Shown here: one piece after another, positions 40,450-49,771 of the stretch
Numbering within the stretch: position 1 is the first letter of the stretch
How the letters are laid out: each line of letters starts with the position of its first letter
Source of the DNA: Breviolum minutum Mf 1.05b.01
Taxonomy: Eukaryota > Sar > Dinophyceae > Suessiales > Symbiodiniaceae
NCBI GenBank assembly: GCA_000507305.1
Contig: DF239323.1
Span: forward strand, 62,001 to 126,000
Length of the DNA: 64,000 bases
Direction: 5' to 3'
Notes under the pieces: generated by a model
The model's input: the letters and a program-made list of their open reading frames with translations, nothing else
Database searches by the model: none
What the model was told of the DNA's origin: nothing
Program-made: the position numbers and the translations under genes

Positions 40450-40560
40450 CTAGGAGGTGGTTTCAATTGTATATTTGCTAATAAGTTAATATGTGTATTT
40501 TCACTTTTAAATCATCCCATTTGACGGATAATTTTCAAACAGGTTGAAACCACCAGCTAG
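40450..40560. mobile_element. family B MITE
   Basis: CTAGGAGGTGGTTTCAATTG to GGTTGAAACCACCAGCTAG. Confidence 0.7.
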
Positions 40561-40679
40561 TGAAAGTTGGTGAAAGAGTTGTGCCTTACTAACTAAGGCC
40601 ACACATTTGTCCCTCTGAAAATCGAGAAAAATTAACCACAACCTAGAAGGTTTGGGGTGATTTGCAAAAGGGATTGTAC

Positions 40680-40773
40680 CCCACAGGATCCATGTATGGT
40701 ATATTTACCCACATGAATGGTTGGTTTTTGTGGTTTTCATGTGGTTAAATATACCATACATGGATCCTATGGG
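40680..40773. mobile_element. family A MITE, near-perfect hairpin
   Basis: CCCACAGGATCCATGTATGG opposite CCATACATGGATCCTATGGG; nearly all bases pair; TA on both flanks. Confidence 0.8.
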
Positions 40774-41075
40774 TACTAACCCTAGTCTTCCAAAATCCTC
40801 CAAATCTTTACCTTGTGAGGTGTGATAGGAACCCTTCAAAAGCTTTTCAAGAGATGTTTTTTGGAAGTTCAAACACAGATCCTCACCAGGTATTTGGAAG
40901 ACTAGAGTATTCACACCTTATTGCATTCATTTTTTCATAAGTCCAGATCCGGGGACCTTCTGATTAACCAAGCAGTACAATGCATGCTTAAATTTGGGGA
41001 TTTGTCGAGGTGTGTGATTTGTCCTTCCTTAAAATCTCTCGCAGTTGCTTTCATTTAAGGTTTAAAAGAAAAACA

Positions 41076-41162
41076 CCATGGCGGATCCACGGGACGAGGA
41101 CGTATATTTACCTATCTACATGAATGGTTGATTTTTTCGGCAGCAAAAATGTAGGTAAATGT
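41076..41162. mobile_element. family A MITE, 3' truncated
   Basis: CATGGCGGATCCACGGGACG left; stops at AAATGTAGGTAAATGTA. Confidence 0.5.
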
Positions 41163-41313
41163 AACCCTAGCCTTCCAAATACCTGCTGAGGTTTGGTGTT
41201 TTAGGTATGTTTTGGAGGTCTAAATACCTCCTCACTTTCGGTGTTTGGAAGCCTAGGGTAACATTCTCATGGGATTCAATGGGAAACAAAACATTGAAGT
41301 TGCAACTCAGCAG

Positions 41314-41409
41314 ATTCCTTGCAACGAGCTTTCTCGATTTATGCCAGGGTTCACATGGGTCCAAAACATGACAAGCTATGGCTGGATGCGCTCAAAACTT
41401 TGGCTTCCG
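41314..41409 (+). CDS. candidate internal exon
   Basis: Acceptor GTTGCAACTCAGCAG, two bases, then LQRAFSIYARVHMGPKHDKL WLDALKTLAS, donor-like TCCG|GTCCAT. A second plus frame over the same bases is open too (MGFNGKQNIEVATQQIPCNE). Unidentified. Confidence 0.3.
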
Positions 41410-41427
41410 GTCCATGTTTGGTATATA

Positions 41428-41475
41428 CGCTCCCTAAAACTAACAGCAAAATAGCAGTTGAAAAATGGATGGTTC
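41428..41475. mobile_element. family C left half
   Basis: TACGCTCCCTAAAACTAACAG; the right half is not found, and an A element follows at 41494. Confidence 0.45.
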
Positions 41476-41493
41476 GTAGACCATCCAATCCTT

Positions 41494-41585
41494 TCCCATA
41501 CCATCCATATGGTATATTTACCGACATGAATGGTGTTTTTGGATGGTAAATGGAGGTAAATATACCACTCCCATGGATGTTTTGG
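41494..41585. mobile_element. family A MITE
   Basis: CCCATACCATCCATATGGTA opposite CTCCCATGGATGTTTTGGG. Confidence 0.65.
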
Positions 41586-41639
41586 GTAATGTAGTGGGAG
41601 AAAAATCCACCAGCAATTCTACGATGGTGAAGTTGAAGA

Positions 41640-41711
41640 TGTGACACTCCGAACGCAAATGGTAAGTGGTTGTTGGTGACCTCCAACGTTTGAGGATAAA
41701 AGGGGTCACTT
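41640..41711. repeat. family N repeat
   Basis: TTGGTGACCTCCAACGTTTGAGGATAAAAGGGGTCAC block (41673-41709). Confidence 0.4.
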
Positions 41712-41806
41712 CCCATACCATCCATGGGACGATTGTATATTTTTCCCACATTTAGCTGACGTTTGTAGTAAATGTAGGGAAATGCCATGCCCATACATCC
41801 TATGGG
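41712..41806. mobile_element. family A MITE
   Basis: CCCATACCATCCATGGGACG opposite GCCCATACATCCTATGGGA. Confidence 0.6.
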
Positions 41807-41892
41807 ACTTTGAATCACCTGGTCACCTGACGTTTTTTGTTGCAGGACAAAAACAAGCCATTTGAAGCTGAGATGGGACCTTCGCAATGTAG

Positions 41893-42084
41893 CGGCTAGC
41901 GGCTAGCGGTTTGGTGTTTGACAGCCCTGAGTTTGAGAGAAGCACGCCGTCGCTGTCAACTTCTGTTGTTCAATTGTTGGTAATTTTTTCCACACCTCTG
42001 CAAGATGCTGTTAAGAACTGTAAGTGTTTGGGCTTGTACTTAGTTGATATAGGGCATGAACACCTACCGGACCATGTTCAATGA
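41893..42084 (+). CDS. candidate ORF, 63 codons
   Basis: Frame SGLVFDSPEFERSTPSLSTS VVQLLVIFSTPLQDAVKNCK CLGLYLVDIGHEHLPDHVQ to TGA 42082. A GTAATT donor at about 41980 could instead end an exon in another frame. Preceded by AGCGGCT tandem units. Confidence 0.24.
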   Translation, partial: RLAASGLVFDSPEFERSTPSLSTSVVQLLVIFSTPLQDAVKNCKCLGLYLVDIGHEHLPDHVQ

Positions 42085-42201
42085 GGTATACGGTACACAG
42101 TGTTGCTGGACCCTAAAAAACCAAAGGAGCTCATCATAATATAGGCATTGGTGTTCTCAGATAGATATTGTCACGTCCTGAACACATCCATTCGTTGATG
42201 A

Positions 42202-42480
42202 CATGACGTCGAGCTCCATAATTCGATAAAATTTAAGGCAATCCCCAATCCTAAGTACGGGGTCCCCATCAAAGCTACCTGGCTACCTCAACCAGAAGTA
42301 ACCAAATGTCAATTGCTGGCTAGGCATCAGCCAGATGGTTTCATCAACCCTTGATTGAACCCAGCTCTTCATCGGGGCTCCCAGAATTAGGAAAACATGT
42401 TGCATCACCCCTATCCATTGGACGGTGGTACACGAAGACCTATAGAAATCAAACATTACATGTTGGTAAAAATAGATATC
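42202..42480 (+). pseudogene. candidate broken coding sequence (single-base frameshift)
   Basis: Frame HDVELHNSIKFKAIPNPKYG VPIKATWLPQPEVTKCQLLA ends at TGA 42352. Directly there a second frame (EPSSSSGLPELGKHVASPLS IGRWYTKT) opens, offset by one base at a CCC run. The minus strand is open over the same stretch (42283-42609), so the coding strand is uncertain. The C-terminal part overlaps A-like remnants near 42465. Confidence 0.25.
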
Positions 42481-42535
42481 CGTAAATATAGCCACACCAG
42501 TCCATACGAAATTCCTATGGATCCTATGTGATATC
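42465..42535. mobile_element. family A fragment
   Basis: CCGTAAATATAGCCACACCAG and CTATGGATCCTATGTGA. Confidence 0.4.
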
Positions 42536-42717
42536 ATGACATCATGACTCCCATCAAGTGGGGAAGTTTCAATGGGGCTCTGGTAAGCGGTTTCCGGGCA
42601 AACCGACAAGCGGTTTCCTGTGGTTCCGGCATAGATCGCCTTGGGGGGTGCTGAATCGATTGAAATAAGCGGAAAAAAAGGCGAGCGGACAGTCAGGCTG
42701 CTGCGGTATTTTCCTGT

Positions 42718-42846
42718 ACACCCTGGACATTTGACATAGATACAACAAAAACATCAAAAAATATGATTTGGAAGATGTATCTCCTTTCAAAAATGGCTAG
42801 TTTATCTCGTTTTGGTATCGTATGTTTGTATTTCGGGGGGGGTGTA
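42718..42846. mobile_element. family C MITE
   Basis: TACACCCTGGACATTTGACATAG opposite TTTGTATTTCGGGGGGGGTGTA. Confidence 0.5.
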
Positions 42847-43208
42847 AGTTCCAGATTGTTCCCATGTCATTTCCGAAGCAACTCCAAGGCATGCGAAAGA
42901 AAATACTCACCTGCTTTGCATCGGACCATGCACACTAAAGGGTAGAATCATTTGATCGATCTTAGATGTTGCAACTGTAAAGTTCAGCGCAAATCGTAGA
43001 TTGGAAAATATTGGAAAATTCTATTGAAGCATCTTAGTCTTACCAGCTTGCAGAAATCATCTCAAAAAGACCTAATGGATGATGATTTCAGCACTTCGAA
43101 GTCGTGAGCAGGTCGTCCATGAACCCGTGAGCAGTCCGGGAACACAAAACGCGCCGATTGTTTTTTTTTGGCGGGGCGTGGAAAGGTGATTCATAGGTGC
43201 CAAGTCAA

Positions 43209-43326
43209 CCTTCCTAAAACTAACAGTTCGTCCCTTCAAATGGACTTTTGGCCCACGAAAGGAAAGGAGAAAGTCTCCCAAGCACTATTTTTCATGGGAC
43301 GTTTTCTTGTTCGTCTTTGGGGGTGT
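43209..43326. mobile_element. family C MITE
   Basis: CCTTCCTAAAACTAACAGTTCG opposite TTGTTCGTCTTTGGGGGTGTA. Confidence 0.5.
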
Positions 43327-43552
43327 AGCTTATTTAGAAGTTTCAAAGGATGTTAATCACATAGCACGTAGGTGCCTGCCAAAAAACCCTGTAACAGTGA
43401 GTAGATAATCTGAAGGGAACCCGAACTTAACGTTTTAGACAGGGCCCGATATACAGTAAATGAAAATACATCTGTACTGTCATTGAATGCCCAAGGAGTG
43501 AATCTCAGAAAAATAAACACGTTAAAAATGAATTGCTTGAAGAACGAGGATC

Positions 43553-43610
43553 TCTCCATGTATGGAATATTTACATGCATTTGGCTTAGACTTTTGGTAA
43601 ATGCCAAGAA
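43553..43610. mobile_element. family A fragment
   Basis: TCCATGTATGGAATATTTACA, TTTGGTAAATGCC. Confidence 0.4.
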
Positions 43611-43672
43611 GTTTTGTTCTTTATCATTCATGTGATTCATGTGACAAAAAAGTCATACCCACATTAGCTCAG

Positions 43673-43786
43673 CCTTACCACTCACCACCCGCCGGCGGCT
43701 GTTGCATTTGCCCCAAGGTGGTGGTTTCTTCGATTTTGATGACTTAGAAGAGAAGGAAGAAGCCTTGAAAAATGCAGAAACGCCAG
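43673..43786 (+). CDS. candidate exon, possibly followed by a very short intron
   Basis: Acceptor CACATTAGCTCAG, two bases, then LPLTTRRRLLHLPQGGGFFD FDDLEEKEEALKNAETP to a donor-like CCAG|GTTGAT. A further frame 43814-43878 (IPLGWSDYSKMGPGCRSAFK, stop) is phase-compatible if 43787-43813 (27 nt, GT...CAG) were removed. A minus-strand open frame overlaps the second part. Confidence 0.3.
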
Positions 43787-44173
43787 GTTGATTGAGAGTC
43801 CACAAAACTTCAGTGATTCCTCTGGGATGGAGCGATTACTCCAAGATGGGCCCCGGTTGCCGATCGGCCTTTAAATAAATGGAGAACTTGAGTCAGTGCT
43901 AGTTGTGATGAGCAAACGATTTGTCTATGAGTCGTCGTAGCTTTCGGTTGCTCTGTTTTAAAAGCAACCGGTTGAGGGTTGAGCACTGAAAAACGTCTTG
44001 CCAAGCTTTTGCAAAGGTTTGCACAGTAATAGTTAACTACTTTGTATCTTTTTGTACACAACCTCAGTTGGAAACCATATCTGATCTCACTTGGAAATGT
44101 GGTCCTTTTCCCAAATACATCCCGCATACAAACACATCACAAGATTTCTCTCACATTTAAGACACCATGCCTT

Positions 44174-44278
44174 CCTGGGTGGTGGTTTCAAAGTTTTTTT
44201 TAAATTTGCACCCCAGAAATATGGGAGAAAAATTGCATGTTTGATAGTTTTCAGTTGGTTGAAATCAATTACCATTGG
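44174..44278. mobile_element. family B MITE, divergent right end
   Basis: CCTGGGTGGTGGTTTCAAAG left; right GGTTGAAATCAATTACCATTGG. Confidence 0.55.
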
Positions 44279-44416
44279 GTCGTACAGCTAATGTCTCACA
44301 ACAATAAAAAGATGTTTGACTCAGCTATTGGCTAAGCTTCAAGCTCTTGGGTGTTACACATCTAGTAGGAAAAATCAAGTTAAAGCTTTTATCTCATTGT
44401 CATTTGGCTGAGAAAG

Positions 44417-44680
44417 ATGTTGATTTTTTGCCTAGCCTATAACCGTGTCAATGTGGGATACCTTGGGTGGTTGAAAAAAATCCTCCGAGTAAGAGTGGCA
44501 AGTGGAAGATTTATAGGAAACCCCAAACCTAAACCTATACATCCTGGCGATCACTGTCATCCTGAGATGGGGTTCCTTCACCCCCATTGCGCCAACATCC
44601 GGGGATGTAAAAAAAAACACCCCCTTGCTGCTTGCAGCCATAGACCTTGACCGATGATCAGGGAGATAAGTTTCACCCAC
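44417..44680. other. block open on both strands
   Basis: Plus frame with HPGDHCHPEMGFLHPHCANI and a minus frame of 82 codons (ATG 44680, MGETYLPDHRSRSMAASSKG) overlap. Only one can be real; I cannot choose. Confidence 0.25.
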
Positions 44681-44943
44681 AGGTGACGGACGGCAGCTTT
44701 TTTTGCGAAGGATGATTGTGTTTTTTTGTTGCGAAGAGTTCTGTTCAAGAAACTCCGCTCGATTCTACTGGACTAAAAGTCTCTAAGTGAAGAAAAGTTC
44801 GTAAGGGCACATGGGGGGACACAGGTTTTCCGAAGATTGCAGCCAGCCATACTTCATAGTGGACTTTCATCCGAACCTGACCTTAATTTCAATTCAATTC
44901 AGGTATTGTGAGTTGTAGTAGTTAGATTTATTTTTTTTTAATT

Positions 44944-45138
44944 ATGCCTGAACATCTGAACCCTCCTTTCAGGATGCCAAATGGATGGGCTCCAGGGGTG
45001 CTGAATTATTTTTCGCAACCCCTTAGGGTTTTTTCACATCAACCATTGGAGGGTGCTTTCGTAGATGTTTCCAGATATTCGAATTTACCCAGGGATCCGG
45101 TTTTTGATCTGGTGGTGCTGAACCGAAAATTCCCGTAG
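44944..45138 (+). CDS. candidate complete 64-codon ORF
   Basis: ATG 44944 (MPEHLNPPFRMPNGWAPGVL, NYFSQPLRVFSHQPLEGAFV) to TAG 45136. Proline-rich start. Might be a chance ORF. Confidence 0.25.
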   Translation: MPEHLNPPFRMPNGWAPGVLNYFSQPLRVFSHQPLEGAFVDVSRYSNLPRDPVFDLVVLNRKFP

Positions 45139-45179
45139 TATCCATTAGCCGTATACTCCTCTTTAAGAACGGCGTTCAA

Positions 45180-45222
45180 AAACGCACCTACATTTTGGGT
45201 ACCTGAAATGCTTGGTGATTTT
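45180..45222. repeat. family M repeat
   Basis: ATTTTGGGTACCTGAAATGC. Confidence 0.4.
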
Positions 45223-45245
45223 GTGGAATTTTTCAGTGTAAGTGG

Positions 45246-45421
45246 TACTGTTGATGGTTTGTTCGAAATCCCAAGGCCAACCACCGTTTGGATGTATAAA
45301 ACCCTGTAAACAATGGGATAACCTACATATCGCACCACCTGGGATGCATAAAACCCTGTAAACAATGGGATAAACTACCGGTCCCTCAACTGGTGAGTTT
45401 ACCGGATTTCTGAACCATCAT
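45246..45421. mobile_element. family D MITE with internal tandem duplication
   Basis: ACTGTTGATGGTTTGTTCGA left. Core ATAAAACCCTGTAAACAATG occurs twice, about 60 bp apart. The right end GAACCATCA lacks the last bases. Confidence 0.65.
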
Positions 45422-45449
45422 CCAGATATGCAGTTCCAAACTATACCGT

Positions 45450-45552
45450 ACATAGGATCCTTGGGGCCCATGGAAAAAATCACCTACATTAAATTCCCAT
45501 AAAAATCAACTATTCATGCAGGCAAATATACCAGTCACATGGATGGTATGGG
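45450..45552. mobile_element. family A MITE
   Basis: ACATAGGATCCTTGGGGCCC opposite AGTCACATGGATGGTATGGG. Confidence 0.6.
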
Positions 45553-45628
45553 ATGGTATGGGTAGATGTTGATTCATTTTTCTTATGTTGATATTTGGTT
45601 CAGAGGTTGGTCACCTTGATTGTTCACG

Positions 45629-45739
45629 TTGGACATTGACTGGTGCGCTCACCTGTGGACCTTAGGAGTCTTCCAGGTCCAGTCTTTCTTTGCTGTTTGC
45701 AAAAAGATGGGTTGTGCAGCTGCAACACACATCATCTAG
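45629..45739 (+). CDS. candidate terminal coding segment
   Basis: Frame LDIDWCAHLWTLGVFQVQSF FAVCKKMGCAAATHII to TAG 45737. An internal CTTCCAG at 45678 is an alternative exon start. Confidence 0.25.
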   Translation: MDIDWCAHLWTLGVFQVQSFFAVCKKMGCAAATHII

Positions 45740-46031
45740 GGTGGCACATGGTAGGAATTGTTCCCTTGACACCCTCAAGGTGTCAATTCAGGATTCGACA
45801 TTTACAATTAGCTGAGATGGTCCTGAGATGGTCGTTTTTTTTTCCCAAGGAAACCTTGATTTTTTGCGATTGCATTTGTTTGCTTAGCTTACAATGATGG
45901 AAACGAAAGGTGCAATCATTCCTCCAACTCCAAAAGCTACCATCTTTTAATGGACGGAAATGGTGATTTCAAAACACTTCCCGTTTTAAAATGTTTGGAT
46001 CATCATCTACTTACAAAACAATCATACCCTT

Positions 46032-46115
46032 CCCATCCATGTATGGTATATTTACCTACATTTGGTTGTTTTTAATGGTACAATATGTTAATATACCATA
46101 CATGGATCCTGTGGG
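46032..46115. mobile_element. family A MITE
   Basis: CCCATCCATGTATGGTATAT opposite ATATACCATACATGGATCCTG. Confidence 0.7.
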
Positions 46116-46369
46116 ATATGGCCTTTGGCATGTTAAGAAACGAAAAACGGTTCCACGGTGGGCCACATGCCACAGAGTGACTGGGTTGACATGGTCGGGG
46201 ATGCAGGCTCAACGAAATGACGCAACAAATTTTTACATGATGCGAAATATATGATGCTTGGTAGTTGATGGGTTGGTACAGCTTTGCATTTAAATCTGCA
46301 ACCACAAAAGGGGAACCTTTCGGAGGAATTAAAAATAACATGCCCAAAATCTATAGGTAATACTGCAGT

Positions 46370-46508
46370 GCCAAGTGGGCCCCCTACCAGCTACAAGTCG
46401 GCTTAATGGTTATAACTTATGACTGACTTACAACCTTAGCTACCGTTTTATTTTCGGCCATAGGGGCCCCATGACTCCAGTTATATCCATCGGCTTGGGG
46501 GCCCATCC
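46370..46508. mobile_element. family H element
   Basis: GTGGGCCCCCTACCAGCTAC opposite ATCGGCTTGGGGGCCCATCC. Confidence 0.55.
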
Positions 46509-46525
46509 ACAGTACCAAACACTAA

Positions 46526-46646
46526 CTGGGTGGTGGTTTCAAAGATTTTGGGAATTTTCACCCAGAAAATTGGGGAAGATGATCCCAATTTGACGAGCAT
46601 ATAATTAATTATTTCAAAGGGGATAGTGAAAAACCACCAAGCAACT
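46526..46646. mobile_element. family B MITE
   Basis: CTGGGTGGTGGTTTCAAAGA to GTGAAAAACCACCAAGCAAC. Confidence 0.6.
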
Positions 46647-46660
46647 AACATAGCCCAAAG

Positions 46661-46806
46661 TGTTTGTTCAACAATTTGACAAACTTCACAGCATCGGCCC
46701 ATTGCATGCTGTTCTCCAACAACTTACCCGATGGACAAAACTCCCGATGGCAGCCAAAGCATTGGAGTTACTCGGTGTCCCAAGGGAGAAAATGGGTCGG
46801 TGGCAG
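46661..46806 (+). CDS. candidate internal exon, 146 nt
   Basis: Acceptor-like CATAGCCCAAAG, two bases, then FVQQFDKLHSIGPLHAVLQQ LTRWTKLPMAAKALELLGVP REKMGRWQ and a donor CAG|GTCGGT. Helix-forming, Leu/Lys-rich, with good codon character. Flanked by a B element and an A element. No family recognised. Confidence 0.4.
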
Positions 46807-46829
46807 GTCGGTGATGGTAACCAACGAAT

Positions 46830-46930
46830 CCCAATATGCTCCATGGGGACTTATCGGATAAATTTACGTATACATGAATGGCTTAGATTTATGGTAAATG
46901 TAGTAGCCAATATTTCATGGCATATATGGA
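46830..46930. mobile_element. family A MITE, divergent
   Basis: CCCAATATGCTCCATGGGGA left, TATTTCATGGCATATATGG right. Confidence 0.45.
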
Positions 46931-46943
46931 AATGATATGAAAT

Positions 46944-47064
46944 GGCATATTATCTGTGAGACTAACAGCGAGTTTACCTTAGAAAATCAATGGTTGGGTT
47001 CGGTGAAAGTTCCTTTTAGGCCCAAAAGGCCTATTTTCAGAGGCTACGTTCGTTTCAGGTGGTG
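46944..47064. mobile_element. family C MITE, divergent
   Basis: TGTGAGACTAACAGCGAGTTT opposite GGCTACGTTCGTTTCAGGTGG. Confidence 0.5.
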
Positions 47065-47335
47065 AATTGGGGTTTTGCCTTGGGGAACACAGAGATTCAA
47101 AGGCTTCTAAGTTTTGTATCACTGAAAGATAGTATGGAATGTATGTCCTGTATCTCATGTATTTACAAATCAAGTTTCCTCAAAAGGAGCATTTTCACAT
47201 ACTATATAAACTAGATTGCCAAGGTGCTGGTTTCACATTTTTTTGTCTTGTTCACCCCTTTTCTAAGGGGAACATTCTCATGTTGACACATGAGCAATGA
47301 AAAAAGTAGTTCCTACTTCATAAACCATGACAAAA

Positions 47336-47380
47336 GATCCCGTCATTAAACAACCAGGATTCAATGGAAAGTATGCGTTT
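47336..47380. repeat. family I right end
   Basis: GATCCCGTCATTAAACAACC...ATGGAAAGTA. Confidence 0.4.
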
Positions 47381-47446
47381 TCTTTGGTGGCTCACTATTT
47401 TTTTCTAAATGGGTGGCTTCACCGACACATGAGTTGATCACTTAGG

Positions 47447-47566
47447 GCTGTTGATCTTGGTGCCGCTGGCCATCGTTGTTGTTTCGACGGAGCAACCCTC
47501 AGCCCGGGTGAAACGAAGAAACATAGCCGGCACTTTGTCCCAAAAAAGGCAGGGTTTGCCCAATGA
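47447..47566 (+). CDS. candidate exon
   Basis: After TTGATCACTTAG the frame AVDLGAAGHRCCFDGATLSP GETKKHSRHFVPKKAGFAQ ends at TGA 47564. GC-rich. An alternative frame (47451 on) is also open. Confidence 0.28.
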   Translation, partial: AVDLGAAGHRCCFDGATLSPGETKKHSRHFVPKKAGFAQ

Positions 47567-47629
47567 ATGTCCCTCCAAATTAGGAATGGGGTGCTCTTCA
47601 ATCCTTTCACATTTTGGGGTTATTCAATC

Positions 47630-47739
47630 TACACTCTGGTAAACTAACATAGCAATGGAAATCCCCATGTTGAATAGGAAATACATCTTCATTCATGGTG
47701 GATTTTCCAGCCAGCCATGGTAGTTTACCAGGTGGTAAA
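47630..47739. mobile_element. family C MITE (GTAAACT variant)
   Basis: TACACTCTGGTAAACTAACA opposite GCCATGGTAGTTTACCAGGTGGTA. Confidence 0.65.
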
Positions 47740-48040
47740 AATGATAGTTTCAAAAACTATTTTTTTGGTGTTGCCAAGTTGCCATTTTATGCAAAACGAA
47801 AAGACGGCCTATGAGTCTCACGACCCAAGAAGGTTCTCATGCATGACAGGTGTACATTCTGGCAGCTTAACTTTGATAAGGGCCCTGATTGGAAAAGTTA
47901 TGACTTTTTTTTTCAGGTCTTGGAATGTGCACCGATTCCTTAACAAGTCCTAGGTCATAGATAGTGGTGATGATCTTGTTTCACAAAATGGATTGGCGAT
48001 AGAGCAAGACATTATCGGAAATAAATAAATATTGAAGTGA

Positions 48041-48119
48041 ACTTGTCACCTCCTGCTTGGATACAAACAAAACTCCACAACCAACAAATCATTCTCAAGT
48101 GACATGATTGAAAAACTAG
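48041..48119 (+). CDS. candidate exon ending at a family B element
   Basis: Frame CHLLLGYKQNSTTNKSFSSD MIEKL ends CTA G at the B junction. If 48120-48212 is spliced as GT...AG the frame continues in phase at 48213 as ENDWKTNHCDASNYKPKPSP RQGSRCECRGGEANVV. Confidence 0.25.
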
Positions 48120-48212
48120 GTGGTGGTTTCAAACATTTTTTTTTTCACCCCTACTTGGGGAAGATTCCCATTTTGACTAATATTTTTCAAGTGGGTTGAA
48201 ACCACCAACCAG
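48116..48212. mobile_element. family B MITE
   Basis: CTAGGTGGTGGTTTCAAACA to GGTTGAAACCACCAACCAG; AAAA on both flanks. Confidence 0.8.
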
Positions 48213-48325
48213 AAAATGATTGGAAAACCAACCACTGTGACGCCTCCAACTACAAACCCAAGCCTTCACCTCGCCAAGGGTCCCGGTGCGAATGTCGCGG
48301 TGGGGAAGCCAATGTAGTAACAATT
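48213..48325 (+). CDS. candidate exon after a family B element
   Basis: Two plus frames are open: the phase-1 continuation described at 48041, and a phase-0 frame KMIGKPTTVTPPTTNPSLHL that stops at TAG 48315. Not resolvable without transcripts. Confidence 0.22.
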
Positions 48326-48337
48326 GATGGGTGTTAT

Positions 48338-48550
48338 ATACACCCCTGAAAATGAATGTGGATGTTTCCGAAAATGGTGGTACCCAACAACCGTGGGTTT
48401 TCCTGCAAAAAATGATCATTTTGGGGTGTTTTGGGGATACCACCATTTGAGGAAACACCCATGTGGAACCAAAAAAATCGCCCAATTGAAGAGGAACATC
48501 ATTTTCAAAGCCTCCATTATTGTGTTCCATGTTAATTTTCCCAGGGTGCA
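48338..48550. mobile_element. family C subfamily split by family E
   Basis: TACACCCCTGAAAATGAATG left; TTCCATGTTAATTTTCCCAGG right; E element inside at 48357-48466. Confidence 0.6.
48357..48466. mobile_element. family E MITE nested in C
   Basis: GTGGATGTTTCCGAAAATGG opposite CCATTTGAGGAAACACCCAT. Confidence 0.6.
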
Positions 48551-48587
48551 TGTTTTTGTGGGGTTTGGACTGATGACAAGATGTTAG

Positions 48588-48761
48588 TATGTCGTGGTTG
48601 AGGTTGAGTTTTTTTTGGGGGACTCAAAAGACAATCTTGTTGCACACCCCGAACAAGCAAGTACCGGGGACACCCAAACAATTCTCCAATATTTGCAACA
48701 AATTACACATGTTTTTCCTCTTATCTTCAGGGTCTCTATTCGTTCAATTTCAGAAATGTAA
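48588..48761 (+). CDS. candidate ORF
   Basis: 57 codons, YVVVEVEFFLGDSKDNLVAH PEQASTGDTQTILQYLQQIT, stop at 48759. Alternatively CCTCTTATCTTCAG and AAAT|GTAAGT within it bracket a 27-nt microexon (48731-48757). Confidence 0.24.
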   Translation, partial: YVVVEVEFFLGDSKDNLVAHPEQASTGDTQTILQYLQQITHVFPLIFRVSIRSISEM

Positions 48762-49258
48762 GTGATCAGGTGGTTACTGATCCCATCACTTGGTTTACTT
48801 GGACAATCAATTGCTCCAAGTGAGTTTCATCATTGGAAGTTTTTGGAAATTATGCACCACCAACAATGAGTTTGACTTTTTAGCCCCCATGATTTTCATC
48901 TTCCGATCATAATGGAGTAATAAGAACATCATGTCTGATTTCTGTTTTGTTGCTAGGTTTTTGAAGCATGATATTTGGCCATTAAAAAACAAGGTTGTAG
49001 ATGTGTCCCGTATACAGTTTCGGAAACAAATAGATATTTATTTCCAGGGGTTGGCTTTGATTCAGGGCCAAATCTAGCCCTGAAAAAAAGTGAATGATGA
49101 TGATCTATGACATGAGTCTCATTGGGTCTTTTCATTTCTGGGTCATTTTAGGAGCCACCCCCCGCGAAACAGGAGCTACCTCTACGTCCCCAACAAAAAG
49201 ACACTGGTCATTTGCTGTATACGGGGGATTATGCGACTTATATATAATTACATATGGA

Positions 49259-49636
49259 TTATACAATAAGGCATTTTTCGGATGGTAAGTCAACATGTAA
49301 ATTTGCCAGGTTAGAAATTGTTACTGTACATTTGAGGTACCTGCCCCGCATTTCAAAGTAACTGGACCTCAAAGACTTGCGTCCTTGAACCCTACCCAAA
49401 TCCAGCCAAGTTCTCTTTACTACCAACTTGGCCAATCTTTGGTAGTCTGAACAACCCTTAGCCCCTTTGAGTTTAGAAGGGTGTGCACATGTAACCTCCA
49501 TGTAACCTACTAAAAATTCAACCTTCAGCTTTAGGAATTTTAGGACCAAAGTTCTGCGAAGTACGAATGTTGATGAACATTCCCCCTCTAGAACATGATA
49601 ATTTGGTTGTGTAACCACAAAAAATCCAAACCACAA
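49259..49636 (-). CDS. candidate ORF, 125 codons
   Basis: Longest natural minus frame in this part. It reads VLEGECSSTFVLRRTLVLKF LKLKVEFLVGYMEVTCAHPS, then a basic segment and LANLHVDLPSEKCLIV to a TAA. Long for chance but without domain or splice support. Could be a diverged pseudogene. Confidence 0.27.
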   Translation of the reverse strand: MWFGFFVVTQPNYHVLEGECSSTFVLRRTLVLKFLKLKVEFLVGYMEVTCAHPSKLKGAKGCSDYQRLAKLVVKRTWLDLGRVQGRKSLRSSYFEMRGRYLKCTVTISNLANLHVDLPSEKCLIV

Positions 49637-49771
49637 AAAAACATACTATCAGAGTGGGGTATAAAATGACTTGTCTGAAAATACGTCAAAGTTGGTGGGT
49701 CTTCGCAATGTCCAGTCGTGACCTGAGGCCTGGCAAAGTCTGGGTCCCTGCGCAGTGAGACCTGGTTTCAG

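Noticed and set aside
41351-41887. 178-codon minus-strand frame
   Set aside because: Made largely of two family A hairpins and a family N block; the plus strand has the exon-like segment at 41314.
43810-44127. 105-codon minus-strand frame
   Set aside because: Competes with the plus-strand exon model at 43673-43878; neither has transcript support, and the plus model has splice signals.
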